A stretch of 63,112 nucleotides of DNA, from positions 1 through 63,112 of the forward strand of contig CAIMUZ010000060.1 of the NCBI GenBank assembly GCA_903844775.1, in the 5' to 3' direction. Positions within the stretch are counted from its first letter, which is position 1, and every line of letters begins with the position of its first letter. The DNA comes from an uncultured Burkholderiales bacterium. GTDB lineage: Bacteria; Pseudomonadota; Gammaproteobacteria; Burkholderiales; Burkholderiaceae_C. Positions 39,283 through 47,672 of the stretch are shown in pieces. The notes under the pieces were generated by a model. That model worked only from the letters and a program-made list of their open reading frames with translations, was not told the DNA's origin and ran no database searches. Made by a program: the position numbers and the translations under genes.

Positions 39283-40917
39283 TTAAACAATCGGACTGGC
39301 TGCATTTAACTGAAATCGATCAGGGCTAGCCTCGGCCCAATAGGCTTGAAACATTCCCTCTAAGCGAGTTGGATTTAACAGCTCACCTGATTTCAAAGAA
39401 GGCATGAGAGCCGCTAAATTTTGAACTTCATGTTCACTGACTCGCCGCATGATGTGCTGCAAAGATAAATCGGCAGGACTTTTCAAGCCTGTTGCTTGCA
39501 GCATTTCTTGCACTGACTCTAGCGTTTGACGGTGGAAGTTGAGTACGCGATCGGCCTTTGTGGGGACCACCAAGGCCACTTGTCGTTTCGGATCCTGCGT
39601 GGTGACACCGGTCGGACAATTGCCAGTGTGGCATGTCTGAGCTTGAATACAGCCCAAGGCAAACATGAAGCCCCTGGCGCTATTGCACCAATCTGCGCCC
39701 AGCGCCACTGTTCGCATGACATCAAAGCCACTGATGATTTTTCCACTGGCACCCAATCGAATTTGCTTTCTTAAATTGAGTCCAACCAGTGTGTTGTGAA
39801 CCAACCTCAGGCCTTCCAACATGGGCATGCCCATGTGATCGGTCAACTCTACAGGCGCAGCACCGGTGCCGCCCTCTGAGCCATCGACCACGATAAAGTC
39901 GGGCGTGATGCCCGTCTTGATCATCGCCTTGGCGATGCCAAACCATTCCCAAGGATGACCAATGCACAACTTAAACCCAACGGGTTTGCCTTCACTTAAC
40001 TCTCTCAGTGTCTGCACAAATTGCAACAACTCAGTTGGGGTTGAAAAACTACTGTGCGCTGCGGGCGAAACGCAATCCACCCCTACTGGAACGCCCCTTG
40101 CCTCGGCGATTTCAGGAGACACCTTGGGTCCTGGCAAGACACCGCCATGACCTGGTTTAGCCCCCTGACTCAGCTTAATTTCAATCATCTTGACTTGTGA
40201 CGAGAGTGCATTTTTCTTAAACCGCTCGGGATTGAATGTGCCGTCATCATTGCGGCAGCCAAAATAGCCGGAACCTATTTCCCAGATCAGGTGGCCACCA
40301 TGCTCCCGGTGATAGCGCGAAATAGAGCCTTCACCCGTATCGTGAACAAAGCCACCTTTCTTGGCGCCTAAATTCAAAGCCATAATGGCATTGGCACTGA
40401 GGGCCCCAAAACTCATGGCCGAAATATTGAAGAGACTGATGTCATAAGGCTGAGTGCACTTGTCACCCCCCACATGGACCCTGAAATTGTGCGATGCAAT
40501 GACCGAAGGACTGATTGAATGCGTCAGCCACTCATAACCGATCGCCTGCACGTCCATCTGCGTTCCAAAGGGTCGTTTGTCTGATTCACCTTTCGCACGT
40601 GCATAGACCAATGAACGCTGAGATCTTGAGAAAGGCACCGCATCGCCATCCCCCTCAATGAAATATTGACGCAGTTCAGGTCGAACAAATTCCAACAGAA
40701 ACCGAATGTGCCCAATGATGGGGTAGTTGCGCAAAATGGCGTGCTTTGTTTGTTGCAGATCATGCACACCCACCACGACCAATCCTGTTAAAAACAGCAC
40801 CCAAAGCAAGCTGGCTTGCCCCACCACCAACTGCAAGCCAGAAACAACCCAAAGTGCGACGACCGTGAAAAAAGCGATGTACCGCACCGGTATTCGCTGA
40901 TCAATCCAATTTAACAT
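39283..40917 (-). CDS. FMN-binding glutamate synthase family protein
   Basis: The 544-residue protein has two N-terminal membrane-like segments (about 14-30 and 33-48) and then a GltB-type synthase domain. That domain has the FMN/TIM-barrel motifs SMSFGALSANAIMALNLGAK, SQGAKPGHGGVLPG, VDGSEGGTGAAP and GASGKIISGFDVM. The cysteines in CIQAQTCHTGNCPTGVTTQD mirror the iron-sulfur site of glutamate synthases. The amidotransferase and C-terminal GXGXG domains are missing, so it is not a complete GOGAT. Standalone forms of this family are widespread with unclear substrates. It is last in a three-gene run with a DUF1993 gene and an M20 peptidase. Confidence 0.88.
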   Translation of the reverse strand: MLNWIDQRIPVRYIAFFTVVALWVVSGLQLVVGQASLLWVLFLTGLVVVGVHDLQQTKHAILRNYPIIGHIRFLLEFVRPELRQYFIEGDGDAVPFSRSQRSLVYARAKGESDKRPFGTQMDVQAIGYEWLTHSISPSVIASHNFRVHVGGDKCTQPYDISLFNISAMSFGALSANAIMALNLGAKKGGFVHDTGEGSISRYHREHGGHLIWEIGSGYFGCRNDDGTFNPERFKKNALSSQVKMIEIKLSQGAKPGHGGVLPGPKVSPEIAEARGVPVGVDCVSPAAHSSFSTPTELLQFVQTLRELSEGKPVGFKLCIGHPWEWFGIAKAMIKTGITPDFIVVDGSEGGTGAAPVELTDHMGMPMLEGLRLVHNTLVGLNLRKQIRLGASGKIISGFDVMRTVALGADWCNSARGFMFALGCIQAQTCHTGNCPTGVTTQDPKRQVALVVPTKADRVLNFHRQTLESVQEMLQATGLKSPADLSLQHIMRRVSEHEVQNLAALMPSLKSGELLNPTRLEGMFQAYWAEASPDRFQLNAASPIV

Positions 40918-40949
40918 TTTGGGGTTCCTTGGTTAATTTCAAATGCCGT

Positions 40950-41456
40950 TTAGATTTTCCCTAAGTAATCTGACTTGCCCACTTCTACCCCACTGGCACG
41001 CAGCATGCTGTAGGTGGTGGTAGTGTGAAAATACAGATTAGGCAGTCCGTGGCCCAGCAAAAATTGCATGCCTTTGTAATGTGTTTCTTTATCGCCGCGC
41101 TTCACCACAATGTCTTTGTCTTCAGTGCCATCTATCTGCGCGGGCGTAAAGCTTTCTAAAAAGGCAATTGTTTTGGCAATACGTGCTTGCAAATCCTTCA
41201 GATCTTTTTCGGTGTCTTCATAAGCAGGTATTTCAACCCCGGCCAATCTGGCGACCAAGCCTTTGGAGACATCACATGCAATTTGAACTTGCCGACTCAA
41301 AGGGAACATATCAGGATACAAACGCATGTTGGCGAAAACCACAGGATCTATTTTTTTAGCCTCTGCATGCGCTTGCGCTTTGCCTAAAATATGTGACAAG
41401 TTGATCAAGCCGTTGATAATTCTTGGCACGCTGGCCTGGTACATTGAAATGGTCAT
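40950..41456 (-). CDS. DUF1993 family protein
   Basis: The 168-residue protein starts at the ATG preceded by AGGAG at a normal distance, reading MTISMYQASVPRIINGLINL. The pattern is that of DUF1993, a helical-bundle family probably related to DinB/YfiT proteins. A late histidine-rich part, LLGHGLPNLYFHTTTTYSMLR, is the family's conserved end. The upstream frame extends into the M20 gene and is not used. No biochemical role is known to me. It shares a minus-strand run with the M20 peptidase and the glutamate-synthase-like gene. Confidence 0.85.
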   Translation of the reverse strand: MTISMYQASVPRIINGLINLSHILGKAQAHAEAKKIDPVVFANMRLYPDMFPLSRQVQIACDVSKGLVARLAGVEIPAYEDTEKDLKDLQARIAKTIAFLESFTPAQIDGTEDKDIVVKRGDKETHYKGMQFLLGHGLPNLYFHTTTTYSMLRASGVEVGKSDYLGKI

Positions 41457-41494
41457 AAAAACTCCTGTTTGATTTGAAATGTGATTGGTTAAAT

Positions 41495-42895
41495 TTAAAT
41501 TGCAATTGATTGATAAGGTGATTTGCCAGATCCCAAGTCCCAATATAAACCAGTCATGACTTGCAAAGCCTCGCGCAATAATGCTGATGGCAAGTGTTCG
41601 TTAGGGGCGTGTTGAGAACAGCCAGGATAAGAATGCGGAATCCAAATGGTTTTCAATCCCAACACATCCGTGAATATATCGTTCGGCAATGAGCCGCCTA
41701 AATTGGGCAGAATGGCGGGTACTTTCTGGGTGGTTTCCAGCAGCGACTTTGCCGCCCAATTCACCCAATCATCTTCAGGGTCAATGCGCGTGGCTTTGAA
41801 AACTTCGTCTTTGCTCGGTGTGATTTGAACAAAATCGAAACCATGCTTGTCCAAATGACGTCGAAGTGCATGTAGTATGTCATTGCTGTCAATGCCCACG
41901 ACAAAACGCAACTGACAAGTCGCCTTGGCTCGGGGTGGAATGGCGTTGACCGGGTTATCGGGGTTGCCCGTTTTAAAGGCCAGGACTTCAAATGAACACC
42001 AGCCAAAAACACGTTCGGCAGGGCTCAGTCCAGGTTGCCCCCAATCGGGTTCTACCAGCGGTCCATTGGGGCCACCATCAACCTCACAATCGGCCAAAAC
42101 CCTCCGCACACTGTCTGGCAGTGACGGGGGCTTCCACTCGGGTACCTTGATTTCACCCTTGTCGGACACCAAAGAGGCGATGGCATGAGCGAGTTGAATG
42201 CCAGGATTTGAAATCAACCCACCCCAATTACCGGAGTGGTGAGCACCTGAGCGCGATTCGATACTCAACTCAAAATTGATACAGCCCCGTGAGCCCAAAA
42301 AAATGGTGGGTCGGTCCGCGCTGAGTCTGGGGCCATCGGAGGCAATCAATAAATCGGCTTTGAGTAAATCGGCGTGTTCAGCACACACCTCTTTGAGGCC
42401 TGGCGAACCGGTTTCCTCCCCCATCTCAATCAAGTATTTGGCGTTGAAACCAAGACACTCACGAATTGCCAAAACATGGGACAAGGCTTGCATATTGACA
42501 GTGTGTTGGCCCTTGTTGTCTGCGATGCCTCGGCCATACCAGCGCCCATCAGACTCGGTCAGATTCCAAGGTGAGATGCCCTCACGCCATTCATTTTCTA
42601 GGCCCCGAATGACATCGCCATGCCCATAGCCCAGCACTGTGGGCAGAGCGTTAGATTCAATTCTTTGCGCAAATAAAAAGGGGGCTTTTGCTTTGGGATG
42701 TTCAATTAATTGACATTCAAACCCCATGGCCCGGAAGGCCGGCATTAAGTCTTGCGACAAATAAGCCAAGAGCTCAGGGGCTCGCGCAGGGTTCTGACTT
42801 TCAGTAGGCTGTTCTATTCGCTTTTTGAGGCAGTTTTGGAAACTTCCATCATCGAATTTGTTTTGTGCCAGTTGAATAGCGGCTTGTCGGGTCAT
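41495..42895 (-). CDS. M20 family metallopeptidase (ArgE/DapE/CPG2-like)
   Basis: The 466-residue protein has M20 metal motifs: GYGHGDVIRG (His and Asp), GRGIADNKGQH, and EMGEETGSPG (catalytic Glu pair). The dimerisation lid and late EHLPSALLREAL (the CPG2-type GxxHxxxE region is partly altered) follow. It probably hydrolyses an N-acylated or dipeptide substrate. Its length is larger than DapE because of an N-terminal extension. It diverges from a cupin gene across 176 bases and starts the run with DUF1993 and the GOGAT-like gene. The substrate cannot be told. Confidence 0.88.
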   Translation of the reverse strand: MTRQAAIQLAQNKFDDGSFQNCLKKRIEQPTESQNPARAPELLAYLSQDLMPAFRAMGFECQLIEHPKAKAPFLFAQRIESNALPTVLGYGHGDVIRGLENEWREGISPWNLTESDGRWYGRGIADNKGQHTVNMQALSHVLAIRECLGFNAKYLIEMGEETGSPGLKEVCAEHADLLKADLLIASDGPRLSADRPTIFLGSRGCINFELSIESRSGAHHSGNWGGLISNPGIQLAHAIASLVSDKGEIKVPEWKPPSLPDSVRRVLADCEVDGGPNGPLVEPDWGQPGLSPAERVFGWCSFEVLAFKTGNPDNPVNAIPPRAKATCQLRFVVGIDSNDILHALRRHLDKHGFDFVQITPSKDEVFKATRIDPEDDWVNWAAKSLLETTQKVPAILPNLGGSLPNDIFTDVLGLKTIWIPHSYPGCSQHAPNEHLPSALLREALQVMTGLYWDLGSGKSPYQSIAI

Positions 42896-43024
42896 GAATC
42901 TACCAAAACATCAAAATGAGCAGACTAACCCAAATACTCATTGGTGTCTTTGCTCTGTACAAAGTGTCAATTTACAGTTCAAAATAGCACATTGCTTCAA
43001 ATCATCAATAAACTGCATGTTAGC

Positions 43025-43055
43025 CAACCTATAGTTGAATAACATTTGGTTGTTA
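43025..43055. promoter_or_regulatory. Two short inverted repeats before the cupin gene
   Basis: CAAC-5-GTTG (43025-43037) and TAACA-6-TGTTA (43040-43055) sit side by side, 17-47 bases before the cupin start. They lie in the spacer shared with the divergent M20 gene. They look like operator half-sites but the arms are short, so chance is possible. Confidence 0.35.
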
Positions 43056-43071
43056 AACAGGTAGTTGCCAT

Positions 43072-43566
43072 ATGACTCACGACCACCCTACTCAAACAGA
43101 AAATTCTACCCAGTGGAAGCATGAAGGCGTCAGGGTGGTACCGGGTCACCAATTGGATGGCAATGTTCCTTCAACGCCTGGTATGGACCGCAAAGCTGCC
43201 ATTAATTTTGCGCGAGTGGGTGCTGAAAAACTCTGGGCCGGCACGGTCACCATTCACGCAAATGCCAAAACAGGCGCTCACCATCACGGCCCTCTAGAAA
43301 GCGTGATCTACGTGATCAAAGGCCGTGCTCGAATGCGCTGGGGCAACAAACTTGAGTTCACAGCAGAAGCAGGGCCAGGCGACTTTATTTATGTGCCGCC
43401 CTATGTTCCGCATCAAGAAATCAACGCCAGCGCAACAGAAGCATTGGAATGCGTTCTGTGCAGAAGCGATGGTCAGGCTGTTGCCGTTAACTTAGACATT
43501 GAACCCGTCGAAAAACCCGAGCATGTACTTTGGGTTGACCCAACACACCCACAGGGTGGCGTTTAA
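43072..43566 (+). CDS. Cupin domain protein
   Basis: The 164-residue cytoplasmic protein contains a single cupin_2 barrel. The first motif is HANAKTGAHHHGPLESVIYV with candidate metal histidines and Glu, and the second is PGDFIYVPPYVPHQEINA with the final His. A C-terminal tail ends WVDPTHPQGG. Stand-alone cupins of this type are often uncharacterised oxygenases or sugar/acid binders. It diverges from the M20 peptidase gene and is convergent with a TctC receptor gene, so a role in organic-acid metabolism is possible but not shown. Confidence 0.85.
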   Translation: MTHDHPTQTENSTQWKHEGVRVVPGHQLDGNVPSTPGMDRKAAINFARVGAEKLWAGTVTIHANAKTGAHHHGPLESVIYVIKGRARMRWGNKLEFTAEAGPGDFIYVPPYVPHQEINASATEALECVLCRSDGQAVAVNLDIEPVEKPEHVLWVDPTHPQGGV

Positions 43567-43586
43567 GGCTCAATGGAACTTCTGGG

Positions 43587-44567
43587 TCAATCGATTTTGG
43601 CGCCTGAATCTTTCACGATTTTGGCCCAACGGACCAAGTCAGATTTGACAATTTGAGCCAATTGTTCACCTGTGCCCTTGAAGGGTTCGCAGCCTAGGGT
43701 GGCCAGTCTTTCCTGAACGTCCTTTGCATCGAGTGCCTTGGCCACATCATTTTGTATTTGCGTCAAAATATTTTTTGGCGTCCCAACGGGCGCAAACATG
43801 CCATACCAAGGTGTGGCGCCAAATCCCGGTACGGTTTCCCCAATGGTCGGCGAATCGGGCAAAGCTGCCAGTCGCTTTTCATTCACCACACCCAACACCT
43901 TTAATTTGCCTGCGCGAATAAAAGCAATGGAAGAAGGCATGCTTTGGACAGAAAGCGGAACTTGACCGCCCACCACATCGGTTGCTGCGGCCGCGGCACC
44001 CTTGTAGGGAATATGTTGAAGTTGAATGTCTGTGGCTTTTTGCAACATCTCGCCAATCAAATGATTCAAAGTGCCATTGCCAGCAGAGGCGATTGAAAGG
44101 GCGCCAGGCTTCGTTTTCGCCAAAGCGATGAATTCCGCCACATTGTTGGCAGGCAGACTTGGATTGGCCACCAAAACATAGCCCGCCTTGGCCAAAGGCG
44201 CGATGGGATCAAAGTCCTTCACGGAATCAAAACCCGTCTTAGCGTACAAAAAAGGATTGATGACCTGCGCACTGTCAGCATTGACCAAAAGCGTGTAGCC
44301 ATCATTCTTGGCCTTCGCCGCAAAAGCAGTACCGACATTGCCGCCTGCCCCGGGACGATTCTCAACAACGACAGACTGCCCCCACTGCTCGGATAACTTC
44401 AGTGCAATCACCCGCGCAATGGCATCGTTTGCGCCCCCAGCGGCTTGCGGCACCACCAGCGTCACTTGCTTGGACGGAAATTTATCTTGCGCCAACACGG
44501 CAAATGAAGCGCTCAGCACAGCAAGGCCCAATGCTGACTTTAAAAGAGTTCGAAGATAGATTGACAT
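43587..44567 (-). CDS. Tripartite tricarboxylate transporter receptor (TctC/Bug family)
   Basis: The 326-residue periplasmic receptor has a signal peptide ending in AVLAQ (about residue 27). The mature part opens KFPSKQVTLVVPQAAGGAND, the canonical Bug start, with HIPYKGAAAAATDVVGGQVP in the middle. The single domain pair binds carboxylates or amides. No TctA or TctB gene is in the window, which is typical for the expanded Bug families of Burkholderiales. Its ligand is unknown. It is one of three such genes here. Confidence 0.92.
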   Translation of the reverse strand: MSIYLRTLLKSALGLAVLSASFAVLAQDKFPSKQVTLVVPQAAGGANDAIARVIALKLSEQWGQSVVVENRPGAGGNVGTAFAAKAKNDGYTLLVNADSAQVINPFLYAKTGFDSVKDFDPIAPLAKAGYVLVANPSLPANNVAEFIALAKTKPGALSIASAGNGTLNHLIGEMLQKATDIQLQHIPYKGAAAAATDVVGGQVPLSVQSMPSSIAFIRAGKLKVLGVVNEKRLAALPDSPTIGETVPGFGATPWYGMFAPVGTPKNILTQIQNDVAKALDAKDVQERLATLGCEPFKGTGEQLAQIVKSDLVRWAKIVKDSGAKID

Positions 44568-44684
44568 GGCATGCCTTTAGAAAAAAATTGTTGATGAGGT
44601 GGCAAAAAACATTGCCACAACCCATTGAAGACATTGTTCCAAGAATGCAACAATTCACCAAGTCGGGTTTGCCATAATGAAAGC

Positions 44685-44828
44685 ATGACAGATCTACTCA
44701 AAAATGACCGCGAACACACCCGCCTATCGATTGGCGGCGACTGCGACTGCAAAATTGTCCCCAGCGCCACACTCATCCCCACGGGAAAGTTAGCGGTCTT
44801 GGCCGTTAGCTCCAAGGCTTCAGTATGA
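44685..44828 (+). pseudogene. Probable selD remnant (47 codons) just before selU
   Basis: The 47-codon frame begins MTDLLKNDREHTRLSIGGDC and continues DCKIVPSATLI. The stretch RLSIGGDCDCKIVPS resembles the N-terminal active-site loop of selenide, water dikinase (family form RLTxxSHGxGCGCKIxP), but full SelD has about 340 residues and everything after the loop is missing or unrecognisable. Its TGA overlaps the selU ATG (ATGA), exactly as a selD-selU pair would be arranged. I read it as a selD that lost its body by an internal deletion. The alternative is a real small protein with a Cys pair. Confidence in the remnant reading is moderate. Confidence 0.5.
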
Positions 44829-45901
44829 GCGTTCATCCCGTTAGCGCCCTCGATGCCATGGCGCGCATGCGTCTTCCTTTGGGTACGCCTGGCGCCTACA
44901 GCGCCATCATCGATGCGCGAACGGAAGATGAATTTGCGCTGGACCATTTGCCAGGCGCCCTCAATTGGCCTTCACTCAACAACGAACAACGCATTGTCAT
45001 TGGCACCTTGTACAAGCAAGTCGGTCCATTTGATGCGAAGAAAAAAGGTGCGGCCTGGGTGGCCGCCAATATTTCAAATCACATCGAAAATCACGTGCTC
45101 GATCTGCCTAAAGATTGGCAGCCCTTGGTCTACTGCTGGCGTGGCGGAAAACGCAGCGGTTCATTGGCGCTCATCTTGGGGCAAATTGGCTTCAAGGTTG
45201 CCATCATTGAAGGTGGCTACAAAGCCTTTCGAAGTGTTGTGGTGGCGGCCATTCCCGAATTGGCCCAAAGACTGTCTTGGCGCGTTATTTGTGGCCCGAC
45301 CGGCTCTGGCAAAACAAGATTGCTACATTGCCTCAGAGAACAAGGCGCCCAAGTACTTGACCTTGAAGGCCTTGCCAATCACAGAAGTTCTGTACTGGGC
45401 ATCATTCCGGGCGAAGCGCAGCCCAGTCAAAAACATTTTGACACCTTACTCTGGAATGAACTTCGAAACTTGGACCCCGATCGAGCCGTCTATGTCGAAT
45501 CTGAAAGTCGCAAGGTGGGGAACTTGGCTGTGCCTGAATCTTTGATATTGGCCATGCGTTCAAGCCCCTGCTTTCAACTAGAACTCAAAGATGAAGAGCG
45601 CGTCAAACTTCTACTGGAAGACTACGATTTCTTTGTCAAAGACCCTGCGCTTTTCAGTCAACGTCTGGACGCCTTGGTGGCCATCAGGGGCAAGCAGGTT
45701 GTTGACGATTGGCAAGCAAAAATAAAGAGCGGTCTGATCGAAGATGTGGTGCGCGAGTTGCTCACATTGCATTACGACCCGACCTACTTTGCATCGATGA
45801 AACGAAATTTTCTTCAAATTGAAAGCGCTCACATCTTGCATGCAAATAATCGTTCAAACGAAAGCTTGCAACAGTTGGCCCATTCGCTGGTCCAGCTTTA
45901 A
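44825..45901 (+). CDS. selU: tRNA 2-selenouridine synthase
   Basis: The 358-residue protein (SelU/MnmH/YbbB) has an N-terminal rhodanese domain with active-site Cys104 in YCWRGGKRSG and a C-terminal P-loop domain with Walker A GPTGSGKT at 157-164. The rhodanese start IIDARTEDEFALDHLPGALN is typical. It replaces sulfur by selenium (or geranylates) at the wobble 2-thiouridine of tRNA-Lys, -Glu and -Gln. It needs selenophosphate from SelD, yet only a short SelD-like stub precedes it. About 170 bases with a strong palindrome follow before the next gene. Confidence 0.93.
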   Translation: MSVHPVSALDAMARMRLPLGTPGAYSAIIDARTEDEFALDHLPGALNWPSLNNEQRIVIGTLYKQVGPFDAKKKGAAWVAANISNHIENHVLDLPKDWQPLVYCWRGGKRSGSLALILGQIGFKVAIIEGGYKAFRSVVVAAIPELAQRLSWRVICGPTGSGKTRLLHCLREQGAQVLDLEGLANHRSSVLGIIPGEAQPSQKHFDTLLWNELRNLDPDRAVYVESESRKVGNLAVPESLILAMRSSPCFQLELKDEERVKLLLEDYDFFVKDPALFSQRLDALVAIRGKQVVDDWQAKIKSGLIEDVVRELLTLHYDPTYFASMKRNFLQIESAHILHANNRSNESLQQLAHSLVQL

Positions 45902-45968
45902 AGCATCCACCTTGTTCTTTTCTAAATGCTCAGGTACGCGCCAACATCAACGTCGATACCGATTTAAA

Positions 45969-46000
45969 GTTGACACAAATATTTAAATATTTTGGTCAAC
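45969..46000. repeat. 32-bp near-perfect AT-rich palindrome
   Basis: Arms GTTGAC and GTCAAC flank a 16-base perfectly self-complementary AT core (AAATATTTAAATATTT), with two mismatched pairs in between: 14 of 16 base pairs match. It lies 67 bases after the selU stop and 72 bases before the next start. An operator for a dimeric regulator is more plausible than an RNA hairpin, because there is no loop and no T tract. It also contains a TTGACA that could be a -35, but no good -10 follows at 16-18 bases. Confidence 0.6.
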
Positions 46001-46072
46001 AAGAGCGTCATCCCTGCCGTTGAATGATCACTCCCAATCGGTGGAGTTTTCAAACAACATGAAGGAAACATC

Positions 46073-46303
46073 ATGACTAAACTTCTCGCTACCTTGATCA
46101 TTGGCTCATTCTCTTTCGCTGCATTTGCTGCAACGCCCGCAGCACCCGCTGCTGCGACCCCCGTAAAGGCAGAGGCCAAAGCCGAAAGCAAAACAGACGT
46201 GAAAGCTGCTGCCAAAACAGAAGCCAAAGCGGAAGCCAAGCCTGAAGCCAAGAAAGCTGAAAAAGCTGCCAAAGAAGTGACCAAAGACACCGCCAAGAAA
46301 TAA
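46073..46303 (+). CDS. Small exported Ala/Lys/Glu-rich protein (76 aa)
   Basis: A signal peptide (MTKLLATLIIGSFSFAAFA) precedes a mature part of about 57 residues made almost wholly of Ala, Lys, Glu and Pro, with repeated KAEAK-like units. AAGGA sits at a good distance before the ATG, and a strong terminator follows, so the gene is probably real and well expressed. It resembles the composition of acid-shock proteins (Asr) and other periplasmic lysine-rich peptides, but low complexity makes homology unsafe. No function can be stated. A palindrome lies upstream and may control it. Confidence 0.75.
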   Translation: MTKLLATLIIGSFSFAAFAATPAAPAAATPVKAEAKAESKTDVKAAAKTEAKAEAKPEAKKAEKAAKEVTKDTAKK

Positions 46304-46319
46304 TTCTTTGGAACCTCTT

Positions 46320-46354
46320 GCCAGCGCTTCACCTGAGTGAAACGCTGGCTTTTT
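46320..46354 (+). terminator. Rho-independent terminator of the small exported protein gene
   Basis: GCCAGCGCTTCAC pairs with GTGAAACGCTGGC with one mismatch and a 4-base loop, followed by five T. It starts 17 bases after the stop codon. Confidence 0.93.
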
Positions 46355-46423
46355 CATTGGAAGCAAAGCTTTCAATGATCGACTAAGATCGTGCTTTCCT
46401 TTTGACGGCAAAGCATTTTCTCC

Positions 46424-47641
46424 ATGTCTTTATTTCCCAGCATGAATCACCGCGGTGTTTGGATCACCACCATCATGGCGGCCTCCATCATCATGATCAC
46501 GATGGGAACCCGGCAATCCATGGGTTTGTATGTGGGCCCGCTCAACACCGATACCGGACTCGGTATCGTGACCATCAGTCTGGCCATGGCCATTGGTCAA
46601 TTTATATGGGGTGCTGTTCAACCCATTGCAGGTGCATTTGCTGACAAATATGGCCCGCGCCCTGTTTTGCTCTATGGCTTGCTCATTTTTGTGATGGGGA
46701 CAGCACTCACCCCTTTTATCAGCAGCAGCCTAGGTTTGATTTTCACTATGGGTATCCTCACTGCGATCGGCGCCGGCACCTGTAGTTTTTCTGTTTTGTT
46801 AGGGGCTGCAGCTCAGCGCATGCCTGCGGAGTCTCGCGGTGTTGCTTCTGGCATCATCAACGCAGGCGGCTCATTTGGACAATTTGTTTTTGCACCCATT
46901 ATTCAAAAACTCATTCAGAGTATGGGTTGGATGGGCGCCATGTGGTCGATGGCAATTGTCAGCTTGCTGGCCATTCCCATGTTGAACAAACTGACCAGCG
47001 ATACCCACGCACCCGTCAAAACCCCAGACCCAGAAGGCGGGCTCAAAAAAGCGGTGTTAGATGCCATGCGCAATCGAAGTTATCTGTTGCTTCACTTGGG
47101 CTTTTTTACCTGTGGTTTTCACATTGCTTTTTTAGTGACCCACTTGCCCACTGAAGTTGGCTTGTGCGGCTTTTCACCTGAAGTTGCCAGTTGGTCATTG
47201 GCCATCATTGGCTTGGCAAACATTTTAGGCAGCCTGTATGCTGGCTCATGCGTGAACGTTTACCGCAGCAAGTACGTTCTGGCCGTCATGTACGGTTCAC
47301 GCGCAGTGTTAGTGGCTTTGTATTTGATCGCCCCTAAAACCGAGTGGACCTTTTATGTATTTGCTGTGGGTCTTGGATTTACCTGGCTTGCGACCGTACC
47401 GCCTACGGCTGCCATCGTGGGCAAGTTGTTTGGTGTCCGGTACTTATCCACATTATTTGGCCTGACCTTGCTGTCTCACCAAGTGGGCGGTTTTTTAGGT
47501 GCCTACTTGGGGGGCTTGGCCCTCACGCTTAACGGCGACTATCAATGGATGTGGTGGGCTGACATTGTCCTTTCAGGCATGGCCGCCTTGATTAACCTGC
47601 CCATCAAAGAAGCGCCTATCATCAAGCATCAGCTCGCTTAA
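46424..47641 (+). CDS. MFS transporter (oxalate/formate or monocarboxylate-like)
   Basis: The 405-residue protein has twelve predicted helices and the MFS loop 2-3 motif as GAFADKYGPRPVL. The first helix and the TMGTRQSMGLYVGPLN segment resemble the monocarboxylate/OxlT group, and TVPPTAAIVGKLFGVRYLSTLFG in helix 10-11 fits that group. A second possible ATG lies 18 bases in. The gene precedes a TctC receptor gene by 31 bases on the same strand, so both may serve organic-acid uptake. The substrate is unknown. Confidence 0.88.
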   Translation: MSLFPSMNHRGVWITTIMAASIIMITMGTRQSMGLYVGPLNTDTGLGIVTISLAMAIGQFIWGAVQPIAGAFADKYGPRPVLLYGLLIFVMGTALTPFISSSLGLIFTMGILTAIGAGTCSFSVLLGAAAQRMPAESRGVASGIINAGGSFGQFVFAPIIQKLIQSMGWMGAMWSMAIVSLLAIPMLNKLTSDTHAPVKTPDPEGGLKKAVLDAMRNRSYLLLHLGFFTCGFHIAFLVTHLPTEVGLCGFSPEVASWSLAIIGLANILGSLYAGSCVNVYRSKYVLAVMYGSRAVLVALYLIAPKTEWTFYVFAVGLGFTWLATVPPTAAIVGKLFGVRYLSTLFGLTLLSHQVGGFLGAYLGGLALTLNGDYQWMWWADIVLSGMAALINLPIKEAPIIKHQLA

Positions 47642-47672
47642 CAAGCAATTCGTTATTAAATAGGAGATCCCA

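Noticed and set aside
45969-46000. The palindrome as a Rho-independent terminator of selU
   Set aside because: The AT core has no loop and no T tract follows, so a terminator is unlikely.
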